Source: Desulfobacteraceae bacterium (lineage in GTDB: Bacteria; Desulfobacterota; Desulfobacteria; Desulfobacterales; Desulfobacteraceae). Taken from it: 6,257 nt of DNA. The notes beneath the pieces were generated by a model that saw only the letters and a program-made list of their open reading frames with translations, had not been told where the DNA came from and did no database searches. The position numbers were made by a program, and so were the translations under genes. This document shows positions 1 to 6,257 of the stretch, piece after piece. The stretch lies in the NCBI GenBank assembly GCA_022712835.1, contig JAFLJU010000645.1, positions 1 to 6,257 on the forward strand, in the 5' to 3' direction. Within the stretch, counting starts at the first letter, position 1; each line of letters opens with the position of its first letter.

Positions 1-88
1 GCCAAGAATTGGCGCAGGCGGTGCCAAGATCGCTTTTTTACACCCCAAGGCAACCTCTGGTGTTCTTGTGGAATTGTGTGAAAGATAA
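1..88 (+). CDS. mce: Methylmalonyl-CoA epimerase, C-terminal fragment (5' end outside window)
   Basis: Reading from base 2, 28 codons run to a TAA at 86-88. The fragment begins PRIGAGGAKIAFLHPK and continues with GVLVELCER before the stop. The GGAKIAFLHPK...GVLVEL pattern is the characteristic C-terminus of methylmalonyl-CoA epimerase, a small VOC-fold (glyoxalase-like) metalloenzyme that interconverts the (S)- and (R)-methylmalonyl-CoA epimers. From family knowledge, the Glu in VLVEL should be the last of the metal ligands. The protein normally has about 130-150 residues, so roughly four fifths lies upstream of the window. It sits 101 bases before the mutase gene, which uses the product of this reaction. 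A 16 bp tandem duplication overlaps the end of the gene. The call rests on a short but distinctive tail and on context; another VOC protein is possible but unlikely here. Confidence 0.82.
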   Translation, partial: PRIGAGGAKIAFLHPKATSGVLVELCER

Positions 89-104
89 ATTGTGCGAAAG
101 ATAA
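73..104 (+). repeat. Two-copy 16 bp tandem duplication spanning the epimerase stop codon
   Basis: Bases 73-88 (attgtgtgaaagataa) are followed immediately by 89-104 (attgtgcgaaagataa), with 15 of 16 positions identical. The first copy encodes the last residues and stop codon of the epimerase. The second copy is entirely downstream of the stop and is shifted in frame, because 16 is not a multiple of 3. Replication slippage is the simplest origin (inference). A longer, more degenerate repeat of similar period follows the mutase gene. Confidence 0.85.
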
Positions 105-105
105 A

Positions 106-129
106 GTTAGGTAATCGCTAACATTTTTT
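106..129 (+). terminator. Possible weak hairpin plus T-tract after the epimerase gene
   Basis: GTTAG at 106-110 can pair with CTAAC at 118-122 around a 7-base loop. A T-rich run (ATTTTTT, 123-129) follows. The geometry resembles a rho-independent terminator, but the stem is only 5 bp and AT-rich, so it would be weak. It may be chance or an attenuator. It does not by itself show that the mutase has a separate promoter. Confidence 0.25.
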
Positions 130-157
130 ACTCTACAACCAAGCTGCTGTTTGCGCT

Positions 158-163
158 GATAAT
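158..163 (+). promoter_or_regulatory. Candidate -10 element upstream of the mutase gene
   Basis: GATAAT at 158-163 matches five of six bases of the sigma-70 -10 consensus and lies 26 bases before the mutase ATG. No convincing -35 hexamer is seen; the region around 134-140 (tacaacc) is poor. The only support is the short motif, so this is a weak candidate. Confidence 0.18.
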
Positions 164-178
164 GATTAAATTTAGACC

Positions 179-184
179 GGAGGA
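179..184 (+). promoter_or_regulatory. Shine-Dalgarno site of the mutase gene
   Basis: GGAGGA at 179-184 lies 5 bases before the ATG at 190. It is a near-perfect site and selects this start over the second in-frame ATG at 199. Confidence 0.8.
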
Positions 185-189
185 TAACC

Positions 190-2310
190 ATGTCTCAAAT
201 GTCTGATATTCAAAAATGGGAAGAACTTGCAATCAAAGGGCTAAGGGGAAAACCCCTTGAAACACTGACGAAAAAAACCCCCGAGGGCATTGATATTAAG
301 CCTTTGTACACATCAAAGGATTTGGAGCAGGTAGAATTTATAGACAATCTGCCCGGAATAGAACCCTTTGTTCGGGGGCCCATGGCCACCATGTATGCAG
401 GTCGCCCCTGGACCATTCGCCAATATGCCGGTTTCTCAACTGCCAAGGAATCCAATGCTTTTTACCGCAAAAATCTGGCAGCCGGCCAAAAAGGCCTGTC
501 CGTAGCCTTTGACCTTGCCACCCACAGAGGATATGACTCGGATCATCCGAGAGTCGCAGGCGACGTTGGAAAAGCAGGGGTTGCCATCGATTCTGTGGAA
601 GATATGAAAATTTTGTTTGACCAGATTCCTCTGGATCAGATGTCGGTCTCCATGACCATGAATGGGGCTGTTTTGCCCATTTTGGCCGGATATATTGTGG
701 CTGCCGAAGAGCAGGGGGTTGCCCATGATCAGCTTTCGGGAACGATCCAGAATGATATTCTCAAAGAATATTTGACCCGGAATACCTATATCTATCCGCC
801 CACGCCCTCCATGAGAATTATTTCAGACATCATCGGGTTTTGTTCGGAAAATATGCCCAAATTTAACAGCATCAGCATCTCGGGCTACCATATCATGGAA
901 GCGGGAGCCGATTCGGTTCTCCAGGCTGCCTTTACCCTGGCCGACGGGCTTGAGTATGTTAAAGCCGCCCTTGCAACCGGACTTGATATTGATAAGTTTG
1001 CCCCAAGGCTCTCTTTCTTTTTTGGCATCGGCATGAATTTTTTCATGGACATTGCCATGCTCCGGGCCGCTAGATTTCTCTGGGCGGAACTCATGACCCA
1101 GTTTAATCCCAAAAACCCCAAATCCAAAATGCTGCGGACCCATTGCCAGACCTCTGGCTGGAGCCTGACCCAGCAGGATCCCTATAACAATGTGGTCAGA
1201 ACTACTCTGGAATGTCTGTCGGCCGTTCTGGGGGGCACCCAGAGCCTGCACACCAATTCCTTTGACGAGGCAGTAGGACTGCCCACGGAACTATCTGCCA
1301 GAATCTCCAGAAACACCCAGATCCTGGTTCAGGAGGAATCCCATATCTGTGATGTGGTGGATCCCCTGGGCGGTTCCTATTATGTGGAAAGCCTGACCCA
1401 GAATATTATCGACGAAGTCAGAAAAATTTTAAAAGAGGTTGAAGAGTTGGGCGGCATGGCCAAGGCCATTGAATCGGGTATGCCGAAAATGCGGATCGAA
1501 GAAGTTTCTGCCCGGCGCCAGGCCCGTATCGATAAGGGTGAGGATGTGATTGTCGGGGTGAATAAATACAAGATTGAAGATGAAATCCCGATCCCGGTGA
1601 GGGAAGTTTCCGAGGATGTGAGAGAAGAGCAGGTGGCAAGGCTGAACCAGATCAAAAAAGATCGGGACAATGTTGCGGTTCAAAAGGCCTTGGATGATAT
1701 CATCACCGCTTGCAAGAATGGGGGGAATCTTCTGGAAGTCTGCCTGCCTGCCGTCCGTGCCCGGGCCACCGTGGGCGAGATTTGTGATGCCATGGAAACG
1801 GTTTTTACCCGGTTTGTGGCCACCACCCAATGCATCTCCGGGGTGTATGCCCAAAGTGCAGATCCTGAAATCATGGCGGCTTTGAGAAAACGGACCGGTG
1901 ATTTTGAAAAGAATAACGGCCGCAGGCCCAGAATTTTGTTATCAAAAATGGGCCAGGATGGCCATGACCGGGGTGTCAAGGTGATTGCCACTGCCTATGC
2001 AGATTTTGGTTTTGATGTGGATCTGGGACCCATGTTCCAGACCCCGGAGGAAGCAGCTAAAATGGCCATTGAAAATGATGTCCACGTGGTGGGGGTTTCA
2101 AGCCTTGCGGCCGGTCATAAAACTTTGGTTCCCCAGGTGATCGAAGCGTTGAAAAAGGGAGGGGCTTCTGATATTAAAGTGGTGGTTGGCGGCATCATTC
2201 CCCCGGGGGATTATGAATTTTTAAAAAAGGCCGGTGCCTCGGAGATTTTTGGCCCTGGTACGGTGGTGACCGATTCTGCCAATCGGACGCTCAACATCAT
2301 AGGTGCCTAA
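190..2310 (+). CDS. scpA: Methylmalonyl-CoA mutase, single-chain, adenosylcobalamin-dependent
   Basis: This 706-residue enzyme isomerises (R)-methylmalonyl-CoA and succinyl-CoA by a radical mechanism in the cytoplasm. It resembles the catalytic chain of Propionibacterium (about 728 residues) and E. coli Sbm (about 714). A substrate-binding TIM barrel fills about residues 30-545. A linker follows, then a C-terminal B12-binding domain (about 578-706). The [18 protein letters not shown] block contains Tyr79, and LTRNTY contains Arg197. By alignment from memory these match Tyr89 and Arg207 of the Propionibacterium enzyme, which distinguish methylmalonyl-CoA mutase from isobutyryl-CoA mutase (Phe and Gln there). 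His234 in SISGYH matches catalytic His244. In the B12 domain, [10 protein letters not shown] carries Lys586, Asp590 and the cobalt-ligand His592; GVSSLAAGH and VVGGIIPP follow. No disruption is seen. The gene is also called mcmA or mutB. The epimerase precedes it and meaB follows after a repeat-filled spacer. Confidence 0.97.
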   Translation: MSQMSDIQKWEELAIKGLRGKPLETLTKKTPEGIDIKPLYTSKDLEQVEFIDNLPGIEPFVRGPMATMYAGRPWTIRQYAGFSTAKESNAFYRKNLAAGQKGLSVAFDLATHRGYDSDHPRVAGDVGKAGVAIDSVEDMKILFDQIPLDQMSVSMTMNGAVLPILAGYIVAAEEQGVAHDQLSGTIQNDILKEYLTRNTYIYPPTPSMRIISDIIGFCSENMPKFNSISISGYHIMEAGADSVLQAAFTLADGLEYVKAALATGLDIDKFAPRLSFFFGIGMNFFMDIAMLRAARFLWAELMTQFNPKNPKSKMLRTHCQTSGWSLTQQDPYNNVVRTTLECLSAVLGGTQSLHTNSFDEAVGLPTELSARISRNTQILVQEESHICDVVDPLGGSYYVESLTQNIIDEVRKILKEVEELGGMAKAIESGMPKMRIEEVSARRQARIDKGEDVIVGVNKYKIEDEIPIPVREVSEDVREEQVARLNQIKKDRDNVAVQKALDDIITACKNGGNLLEVCLPAVRARATVGEICDAMETVFTRFVATTQCISGVYAQSADPEIMAALRKRTGDFEKNNGRRPRILLSKMGQDGHDRGVKVIATAYADFGFDVDLGPMFQTPEEAAKMAIENDVHVVGVSSLAAGHKTLVPQVIEALKKGGASDIKVVVGGIIPPGDYEFLKKAGASEIFGPGTVVTDSANRTLNIIGA

Positions 2311-2470
2311 AAATTTGGGTGCATAAGAAATTGGTGCCTAAAAATTAGGTGTATAAAAACTGAGTGCTTAGAAAACCGGGTGCTTAGAAAATAGGATGCA
2401 AAAAACTAGGCGCTTAGGAAACTGGGCGCTTAGAAAATAGGCCAATAAAAAAAAATAGGTTAATAAAGAG
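2300..2470 (+). repeat. Degenerate 11-unit tandem repeat (14-18 bp unit) filling the mutase-meaB spacer
   Basis: The 171 bases parse without gaps into eleven direct units starting at 2300, 2315, 2331, 2345, 2360, 2376, 2392, 2406, 2422, 2438 and 2456. Unit lengths are 15, 16, 14, 15, 16, 16, 14, 16, 16, 18 and 15. The approximate consensus is (C/T)(T/A)GGTGCTTAGAAAA: a GG(T/C)GC core, then TTA/TAA/TAG, then an A-run. Units five and six (2360-2391) and nine (2422-2437) are the most alike. The first unit includes the last mutase codons and its TAA stop; the last ends one base before the meaB ATG. There are no unrelated spacers, so it is not a CRISPR array. No GC-rich terminator hairpin is visible. 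The function is unknown. Confidence 0.85.
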
Positions 2471-2471
2471 T

Positions 2472-3446
2472 ATGGTACTTAATGACCCGGAGGTGTTGTT
2501 CCAGGGTATCCTGGACAATAACCGGCGCTTGATTGCAAAAACCGTGACCCTGATCGAAAGCAATCTTCCTGCCCATCAGCAGGTGGCGCAACAGGTGATG
2601 GAAAAGATACTCCCTCTGACAGGCAAGAGCATCCGCCTGGGGATAACCGGTGTGCCAGGGGTGGGCAAATCTACCTTTATTGAAAATTTAGGAGTTTACC
2701 TTGCCGATGCAGGCCACAGGGTTGCGGTGCTTGCCGTGGACCCCACCAGCCAGCGAAGCGGCGGGTCCATCCTGGGGGATAAAACCCGGATGGAAAAATT
2801 GTCAGCCCATGAAAATTCATTTATCCGGCCATCTCCGGCCGGGGAAACTCTGGGGGGGGTTGCCGTTAGAACCCGTGAGACCATGCTGGTTTGTGAAGCG
2901 GCAGGTTTTGATGTCATCCTTGTGGAAACCGTTGGGGTGGGGCAGTCTGAAACCCGGGTGGCCTCCAGGGTGGATTTTTTTCTGGTGTTGATGATTGCAG
3001 GAACGGGTGATGAACTCCAGGGCATTAAAAAAGGAGTACTGGAACTTGCTGATGCCATTGTCATCAACAAGGCCGACGGGGACAACATGGGGCCGGTTGA
3101 AAGGGCCCAGAAAGACCTTGAGCTTGCCATGCACCTGATTGCATCGGAAACCCCCACCTGGCATACACCTGTTTTGACCTGTTCCTCGGTGATTGAGGGG
3201 GGAACGAAAAGCGTATGGGAAACCGTGCTGGACCACAGGCGCAAATTTCAAGAAACCAAAGAGTTTGAACAAAGGCGGAAAAAGCAATCCCTTGAGTGGA
3301 TGTGGACATTGGTGGAGGAGGGCTTAAAACAACGGTTTAAACATAATCAGAAAATAAATGAACAGATTCCCCTGGTTTCAAGTCAGGTGGAGGCTGAAAA
3401 AATGTCACCCTCAGCTGCGGCTGAACGGTTGCTGTCATATTTATAA
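2472..3446 (+). CDS. meaB: MeaB/ArgK-family GTPase, methylmalonyl-CoA mutase chaperone
   Basis: This 324-residue G3E-type GTPase is close to the usual length for the family (about 330). MeaB proteins bind methylmalonyl-CoA mutase, gate the loading of intact adenosylcobalamin and protect the enzyme from inactivation, using GTP hydrolysis; the human counterpart is MMAA. Visible motifs are the Walker A loop GVPGVGKST (60-68), AVDPTS with Asp90 (88-93), VETVGVGQSE (151-160) in the Walker B/switch region, GDELQGIKKG (179-188) in the part that forms switch III, and the guanine-specificity motif NKAD (199-202). The C-terminal part after about 260 is helical and is expected to mediate dimerisation. 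The ATG at 2472 gives a family-like N-terminus, but the ribosome-binding site is poor: only AGGT at 2457-2460, inside the last repeat unit, or GAG one base before the start. The gene lies next to its client mutase and 22 bases before sucC. An 8-G run at 2852-2859 leaves the frame intact. Confidence 0.95.
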   Translation: MVLNDPEVLFQGILDNNRRLIAKTVTLIESNLPAHQQVAQQVMEKILPLTGKSIRLGITGVPGVGKSTFIENLGVYLADAGHRVAVLAVDPTSQRSGGSILGDKTRMEKLSAHENSFIRPSPAGETLGGVAVRTRETMLVCEAAGFDVILVETVGVGQSETRVASRVDFFLVLMIAGTGDELQGIKKGVLELADAIVINKADGDNMGPVERAQKDLELAMHLIASETPTWHTPVLTCSSVIEGGTKSVWETVLDHRRKFQETKEFEQRRKKQSLEWMWTLVEEGLKQRFKHNQKINEQIPLVSSQVEAEKMSPSAAAERLLSYL

Positions 3447-3468
3447 TTACTTATTGAAGGAAAAATAA

Positions 3469-4632
3469 ATGAAAATACATGAATACCAGGCAAAGGACTT
3501 GTTTCGAAAGTACAATGTTCCGGTACCTGATGGAAAAGTCGCCTTTTCCGTGGAAGAAGCCAAAAAAATAGCGGGTGAGCTGGGCGGTTTTCCCGTGGTG
3601 GTCAAGGCCCAGATCCATGCTGGCGGTCGGGGGAAAGGCGGAGGCGTAAAACTTGCCGCTTCCCTGGAAGAGGCCCAAACCTTTGCAACCGAGATCCTCG
3701 GCATGACCCTTGTCACTCACCAGACAGGTCCTGAAGGAAGATTGGTCCAAAAACTGCTCGTGGAAGCCGGTCAGGAAATTGAACGGGAATTGTACTTAAG
3801 TATTCTGGTGGACAGGGCAACGGCTTCTGTGGTGATCATGGCCAGCCAGGATGGGGGCATGGATATCGAACAGGTGGCCGAAAAAACCCCTGAAAGAATC
3901 ATAAAAGTCTATGTGGATCCCCTCATGGGCATCCAGGGATATCAGATCCGGGAAGTGGCTTTCGGTCTGGGGCTGCCAAGTGCTGCCATGAAATCTTTTG
4001 CCGGCTTGCTGTCCAATCTTTACAAAATGTTTGTTGCCTATGACAGCTCCATGGTGGAGATTAATCCTTTGATCCTCACAAAGGACAACGCGGTTCTGGC
4101 GTTGGATGCCAAGGTGGACTTTGATTCAAATGCCCTTTATCGGCATAAGGATCTTTTGGAACTTCGGGACCTTGATGAAGAAGACCCCATGGAAGTGGAA
4201 GCCTCCAAGTTTAACCTGAATTATATTAACCTGGACGGCAATGTGGGCAATATTGTCAATGGAGCAGGGCTTGCCATGGCCACCATGGATATCATTAAAA
4301 ATGCCGGGGCCACCCCTGCCAACTTCATGGATGTGGGGGGGGGAGCCAGTTCCGAACAGGTGGAAAATGCCTTTCGGATCATTCTGGCCGACTCAAAGGT
4401 AAAAGCCGTTCTCATCAATATTTTCGGTGGTATTTTACGGTGCGACATTTTTGCCCAGGGCGTGGTGGATGCTGCCAAAAAAACCGGTATCAATATCCCG
4501 GTGGTGGTTCGCATGGAAGGCACCAATGTGGAACAAGGCAAGAAAATTCTGGCCGATGCCGGGTTGGACCTGATCAGCGCACTAGACCTTTCCGATGTGG
4601 CCAAAAAAATCGCCGCTGCTGTTGCTAATTAA
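3469..4632 (+). CDS. sucC: Succinyl-CoA synthetase (ADP/GDP-forming), beta subunit
   Basis: This 387-residue ATP-grasp subunit is one residue shorter than E. coli SucC. With the alpha subunit it converts succinyl-CoA, ADP or GDP and phosphate to succinate, CoA and ATP or GTP, conserving energy by substrate-level phosphorylation. The N-terminus [12 protein letters not shown] is canonical. The nucleotide-binding [15 protein letters not shown] block covers 47-61. Glu197 and Asn199 in VEINPLIL, and Asp213 in ALDAK, sit at the same numbers as nucleotide/Mg-binding residues of the E. coli enzyme. The C-terminal domain shows [18 protein letters not shown] (257-274) and [11 protein letters not shown] (316-326), the phosphate-loop region facing the active site. 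ATP versus GTP preference cannot be settled by eye. AAGGA at 3457-3461 lies 7 bases before the ATG. Gaps of 22 bases to meaB and 11 to sucD support co-transcription. A 9-G run lies at 4335-4343 within glycine codons. Confidence 0.97.
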   Translation: MKIHEYQAKDLFRKYNVPVPDGKVAFSVEEAKKIAGELGGFPVVVKAQIHAGGRGKGGGVKLAASLEEAQTFATEILGMTLVTHQTGPEGRLVQKLLVEAGQEIERELYLSILVDRATASVVIMASQDGGMDIEQVAEKTPERIIKVYVDPLMGIQGYQIREVAFGLGLPSAAMKSFAGLLSNLYKMFVAYDSSMVEINPLILTKDNAVLALDAKVDFDSNALYRHKDLLELRDLDEEDPMEVEASKFNLNYINLDGNVGNIVNGAGLAMATMDIIKNAGATPANFMDVGGGASSEQVENAFRIILADSKVKAVLINIFGGILRCDIFAQGVVDAAKKTGINIPVVVRMEGTNVEQGKKILADAGLDLISALDLSDVAKKIAAAVAN

Positions 4633-4637
4633 AGGAG
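4633..4637 (+). promoter_or_regulatory. Shine-Dalgarno site supporting the GTG start of sucD
   Basis: AGGAG at 4633-4637 begins immediately after the sucC stop codon (4630-4632) and lies 6 bases before the GTG at 4644. It supports GTG as the start and suggests that ribosomes finishing sucC can re-initiate on sucD, giving balanced subunits. Confidence 0.8.
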
Positions 4638-4643
4638 ATAATT

Positions 4644-5510
4644 GTGAGTATATTTGTAAATAAGGACACAAAACTTCTGGTCCAGGGAATTACGGGCAAG
4701 GAAGGCAGTTTCCATGCCAGACAATGTATTGAATATGGTACAAAGGTTGTGGCAGGTGTTACACCGGGTAAGGGTGGGCAGAAGATGGACAGTGTTCCGG
4801 TATTTAATACCGTGGCCCAGGGTGTAAAGGAAACAGGCGCAGACGCTTCCTTGATTCTGGTTCCCCCGCCATTTGGGGCTGATGCCATCATGGAAGCGGC
4901 TGATGCCGGTATCAAATTGATTGTTTGTATCACCGAAGGGATTCCCATCCTGGACATGATCAAAGTCAAAAATTTTCTGGCAACCAAGAATTGTCGGCTC
5001 ATCGGACCCAATTGTCCGGGAATTATAACCCCCGACGAGTGTAAAATCGGTATTATGCCGGGTAAAATTCATAAACGGGGAAGTATCGGTGTTGTCTCCC
5101 GATCAGGTACCCTTACCTATGAGGTGGTTGACCAATTGACAAAGCTGGGACTTGGTCAGTCCACCTGTATTGGCATCGGTGGAGATCCGGTTAACGGCAC
5201 CAATTTTATAGATGTATTGTCAGCGTTCCAGGATGACGACGAAACAAGCGCCATTGTAATGGTGGGTGAAATAGGGGGCAGTGCAGAAGAAGAGGCAGCA
5301 GCTTACATTAACGAGAAATTGACAAAACCGGTGGTTGGCTTTATCGCAGGCTTGACAGCACCGCCCGGCAGAAGAATGGGGCATGCCGGTGCGATTATTT
5401 CAGGATCCAGCGGTACGGGCGAGGCAAAGCTTGCGGCATTCAGAGAAAATGGAATCCATGTTTGTGAAAACCTAGGTGAAATCGGCCGGATTTGTAAGGA
5501 TGTATTTTAG
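4644..5510 (+). CDS. sucD: Succinyl-CoA synthetase, alpha subunit
   Basis: This 288-residue subunit (E. coli SucD has 289) binds CoA and carries the phosphorylated histidine. The N-terminal Rossmann CoA-binding domain starts [23 protein letters not shown], with its glycine-rich loop at about 15-22. [10 protein letters not shown] (71-80) and ITEGIP (96-101) follow. GPNCPGI (121-127) and SRSGTLTYE (152-160) are typical ligase-domain blocks. The phosphohistidine motif [13 protein letters not shown] gives His247, equivalent to E. coli His246, and Glu209 in VGEIGG is the conserved glutamate that contacts it. The protein ends at the usual place, with no truncation. Translation starts at GTG, supported by AGGAG 6 bases upstream. 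It lies 11 bases after sucC and 21 bases before the cytochrome b gene, which uses the succinate that this pair releases. Confidence 0.97.
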   Translation: MSIFVNKDTKLLVQGITGKEGSFHARQCIEYGTKVVAGVTPGKGGQKMDSVPVFNTVAQGVKETGADASLILVPPPFGADAIMEAADAGIKLIVCITEGIPILDMIKVKNFLATKNCRLIGPNCPGIITPDECKIGIMPGKIHKRGSIGVVSRSGTLTYEVVDQLTKLGLGQSTCIGIGGDPVNGTNFIDVLSAFQDDDETSAIVMVGEIGGSAEEEAAAYINEKLTKPVVGFIAGLTAPPGRRMGHAGAIISGSSGTGEAKLAAFRENGIHVCENLGEIGRICKDVF

Positions 5511-5518
5511 ATAACCTT

Positions 5519-5525
5519 AAGGAGG
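5519..5525 (+). promoter_or_regulatory. Strong Shine-Dalgarno site that fixes a TTG start
   Basis: AAGGAGG at 5519-5525 is a full anti-16S complement placed 6 bases before TTG at 5532. In this frame the preceding stop is the sucD TAG (5508-5510). No ATG or GTG lies between that stop and the TTG, and the next in-frame ATG (codon 34) would delete most of the first membrane helix. The site therefore decides the start. Confidence 0.85.
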
Positions 5526-5531
5526 TTAAAT

Positions 5532-6257
5532 TTGGAAAGCTATACGATTGAATCAAACAAAAAAAAGAGCAGAATACCGGCACGGCTGGACCTGGCTCAG
5601 AGCGGGACAGGCCTGATTCTGGGACTGTTCATGTGGGTGCACATGCTCCTGGTGGGCAGTGTTATCCTGGGGAAAGATTCTTTTAACTTTGTGTCAAAGA
5701 CCATGGAGTTATCCTTTCTTTCAGACACGGGTCACGGATACCCCATCGCGGTCTTTTTTGCGGTTCTCACGATTTTTACCCTGTTTATTATCCATGCACT
5801 GCTGGGGGTTCGTAAATTTCCCATTTCATGGAAGCAGCATCGGATCATGAGGGACCAGATGGAGATGATGAACCATACCGATACCAATCTCTGGTACGTC
5901 CAGGTGGTATCCGGTTTTCTCATGTTTTTCCTGGGGTCGGTTCATCTGTATATCATGCTCACCAATCCGGGAAGTATTGATCCCTATCTGTCCGCAGACC
6001 GGGTGGTTTCCGGCAATATGTGGTTTTTGTACCTGATTTTGTTGATTTGTGTGGAACTCCACGCCACCATCGGTATCTATCGATTGTGTATGAAATGGGG
6101 CTGGTTTGCCGGAAAAGACCCAAAAGCATCCCGGAAAAAAATGAAATTGATGAAAAACAGACTCACCATTTTCTTTTTGTCCGTTGGTGTGTTGGCCTTG
6201 CTTGTGTTTATTGTGATTGGTATCAATCATCGGGACAACGTGGGTGAAAGATATGAC
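5532..6257 (+). CDS. frdC: Fumarate reductase/succinate dehydrogenase cytochrome b subunit, di-haem type (3' end outside window)
   Basis: An open frame of 242 codons starts at TTG 5532 and continues past the window edge. It closely resembles Wolinella succinogenes FrdC (256 residues), so only a short tail should be missing. Shared blocks include KKSRIPARLD (11-20), VRKFPIS (93-99), FLMFFLGSVHLYIM (129-142), VELHATIGIYR (174-184) and MKWGWF (187-192). Five membrane helices are visible near 22-47, 70-93, 120-145, 162-187 and 209-231. His37 and His138 match Wolinella His44 and His143 (distal haem); His88 and His177 match His93 and His182 (proximal haem). Glu59 matches Glu66 at the menaquinol site, and Glu175 matches Glu180 of the proposed proton path. 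The protein anchors the flavoprotein and iron-sulfur subunits in the inner membrane and passes electrons between succinate/fumarate and menaquinone. Wolinella order is frdCAB, so frdA and frdB are expected next. Direction of catalysis is inferred, and sdhC would be an equally fair name. Confidence 0.93.
   Translation, partial: MESYTIESNKKKSRIPARLDLAQSGTGLILGLFMWVHMLLVGSVILGKDSFNFVSKTMELSFLSDTGHGYPIAVFFAVLTIFTLFIIHALLGVRKFPISWKQHRIMRDQMEMMNHTDTNLWYVQVVSGFLMFFLGSVHLYIMLTNPGSIDPYLSADRVVSGNMWFLYLILLICVELHATIGIYRLCMKWGWFAGKDPKASRKKMKLMKNRLTIFFLSVGVLALLVFIVIGINHRDNVGERYD

Noticed and set aside
89..189. Cobalamin riboswitch ahead of the B12-dependent mutase
   Set aside because: The spacer is only about 100 bases and contains no recognisable B12-box or the multi-helix layout expected. 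A GCCACTG string near 1986 is inside mutase coding sequence and is chance.
823..1251. Reverse-strand open frame opposite the mutase gene
   Set aside because: It overlaps the strongly conserved mutase barrel, and its translation has no recognisable motif. It is a shadow of the real gene, as are the other reverse frames at 1429-1854, 2696-3244, 4221-4604 and 5826-6230.
190..2310. Isobutyryl-CoA or other acyl-CoA mutase instead of methylmalonyl-CoA mutase
   Set aside because: Tyr79 and Arg197 match the methylmalonyl-specific pair, and the B12 domain is fused on the same chain; isobutyryl-CoA mutases carry Phe and Gln at these places.
2396..2440. Fourteen-codon leader peptide frame (ATG at 2396 to TAG at 2438-2440) upstream of meaB
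   Set aside because: It lies wholly in the tandem repeat, has AGG directly touching the ATG rather than a spaced ribosome-binding site, and shows no regulatory codon run.
2300..2470. CRISPR array
   Set aside because: The units are only 14-18 bp, directly adjacent and degenerate, with no unique spacers between them and no cas genes nearby.
2311..2471. Rho-independent terminator between mutase and meaB
   Set aside because: The spacer is rich in A rather than T on the coding strand, and no GC-rich stem followed by a T-run is visible. The TAGG..CCTA dyad at 2300-2309 is too short for a stable hairpin.
5659..5850. Short forward frame within the cytochrome b region
   Set aside because: It is out of frame with the clear FrdC homologue that spans the same bases, and it has no ribosome-binding site or recognisable motif. 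The same holds for the frame at 6020-6247.

Overview
The window is a compact, single-strand (+) stretch of central carbon metabolism. It reads as most of a methylmalonyl-CoA pathway operon. In order it holds the last codons of methylmalonyl-CoA epimerase, a full-length single-chain methylmalonyl-CoA mutase, its G-protein chaperone MeaB, both subunits of succinyl-CoA synthetase (sucC, sucD), and a di-haem cytochrome b subunit of a Wolinella-type fumarate reductase/succinate dehydrogenase. The last gene runs off the 3' edge. The gene order follows the reaction order: methylmalonyl-CoA epimers, then succinyl-CoA, then succinate plus ATP or GTP, then fumarate. In this direction the set oxidises propionyl-CoA; in reverse it makes propionate from succinate.

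The gene set, mid-range base composition and menaquinone-type cytochrome b suggest an anaerobic or facultative bacterium. A propionate-oxidising or complete-oxidising sulfate reducer of the Desulfobacterota (Desulfobacteraceae-like) fits best. This taxonomic guess rests on gene content and remembered protein resemblance, not on a search.

Layout: 1-88 is the 3' end of the epimerase gene. 89-189 is a short spacer with a possible weak hairpin/T-tract and a Shine-Dalgarno site. 190-2310 is the mutase. 2311-2471 is a spacer filled by a degenerate 14-18 bp tandem repeat that begins inside the last mutase codons and ends one base before the meaB start. 2472-3446 is meaB. 3469-4632 is sucC and 4644-5510 is sucD, with gaps of 22 and 11 bases that imply co-transcription. 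5532-6257 is a TTG-initiated cytochrome b gene, still open at the window end; frdA and frdB homologues are expected beyond it.

The enzymes look ordinary and intact, with the key catalytic residues present. The unusual signal is non-coding: the 11-unit tandem repeat after the mutase gene, and a smaller 16 bp tandem duplication covering the stop codon of the epimerase gene. I see no wholly new gene system here.
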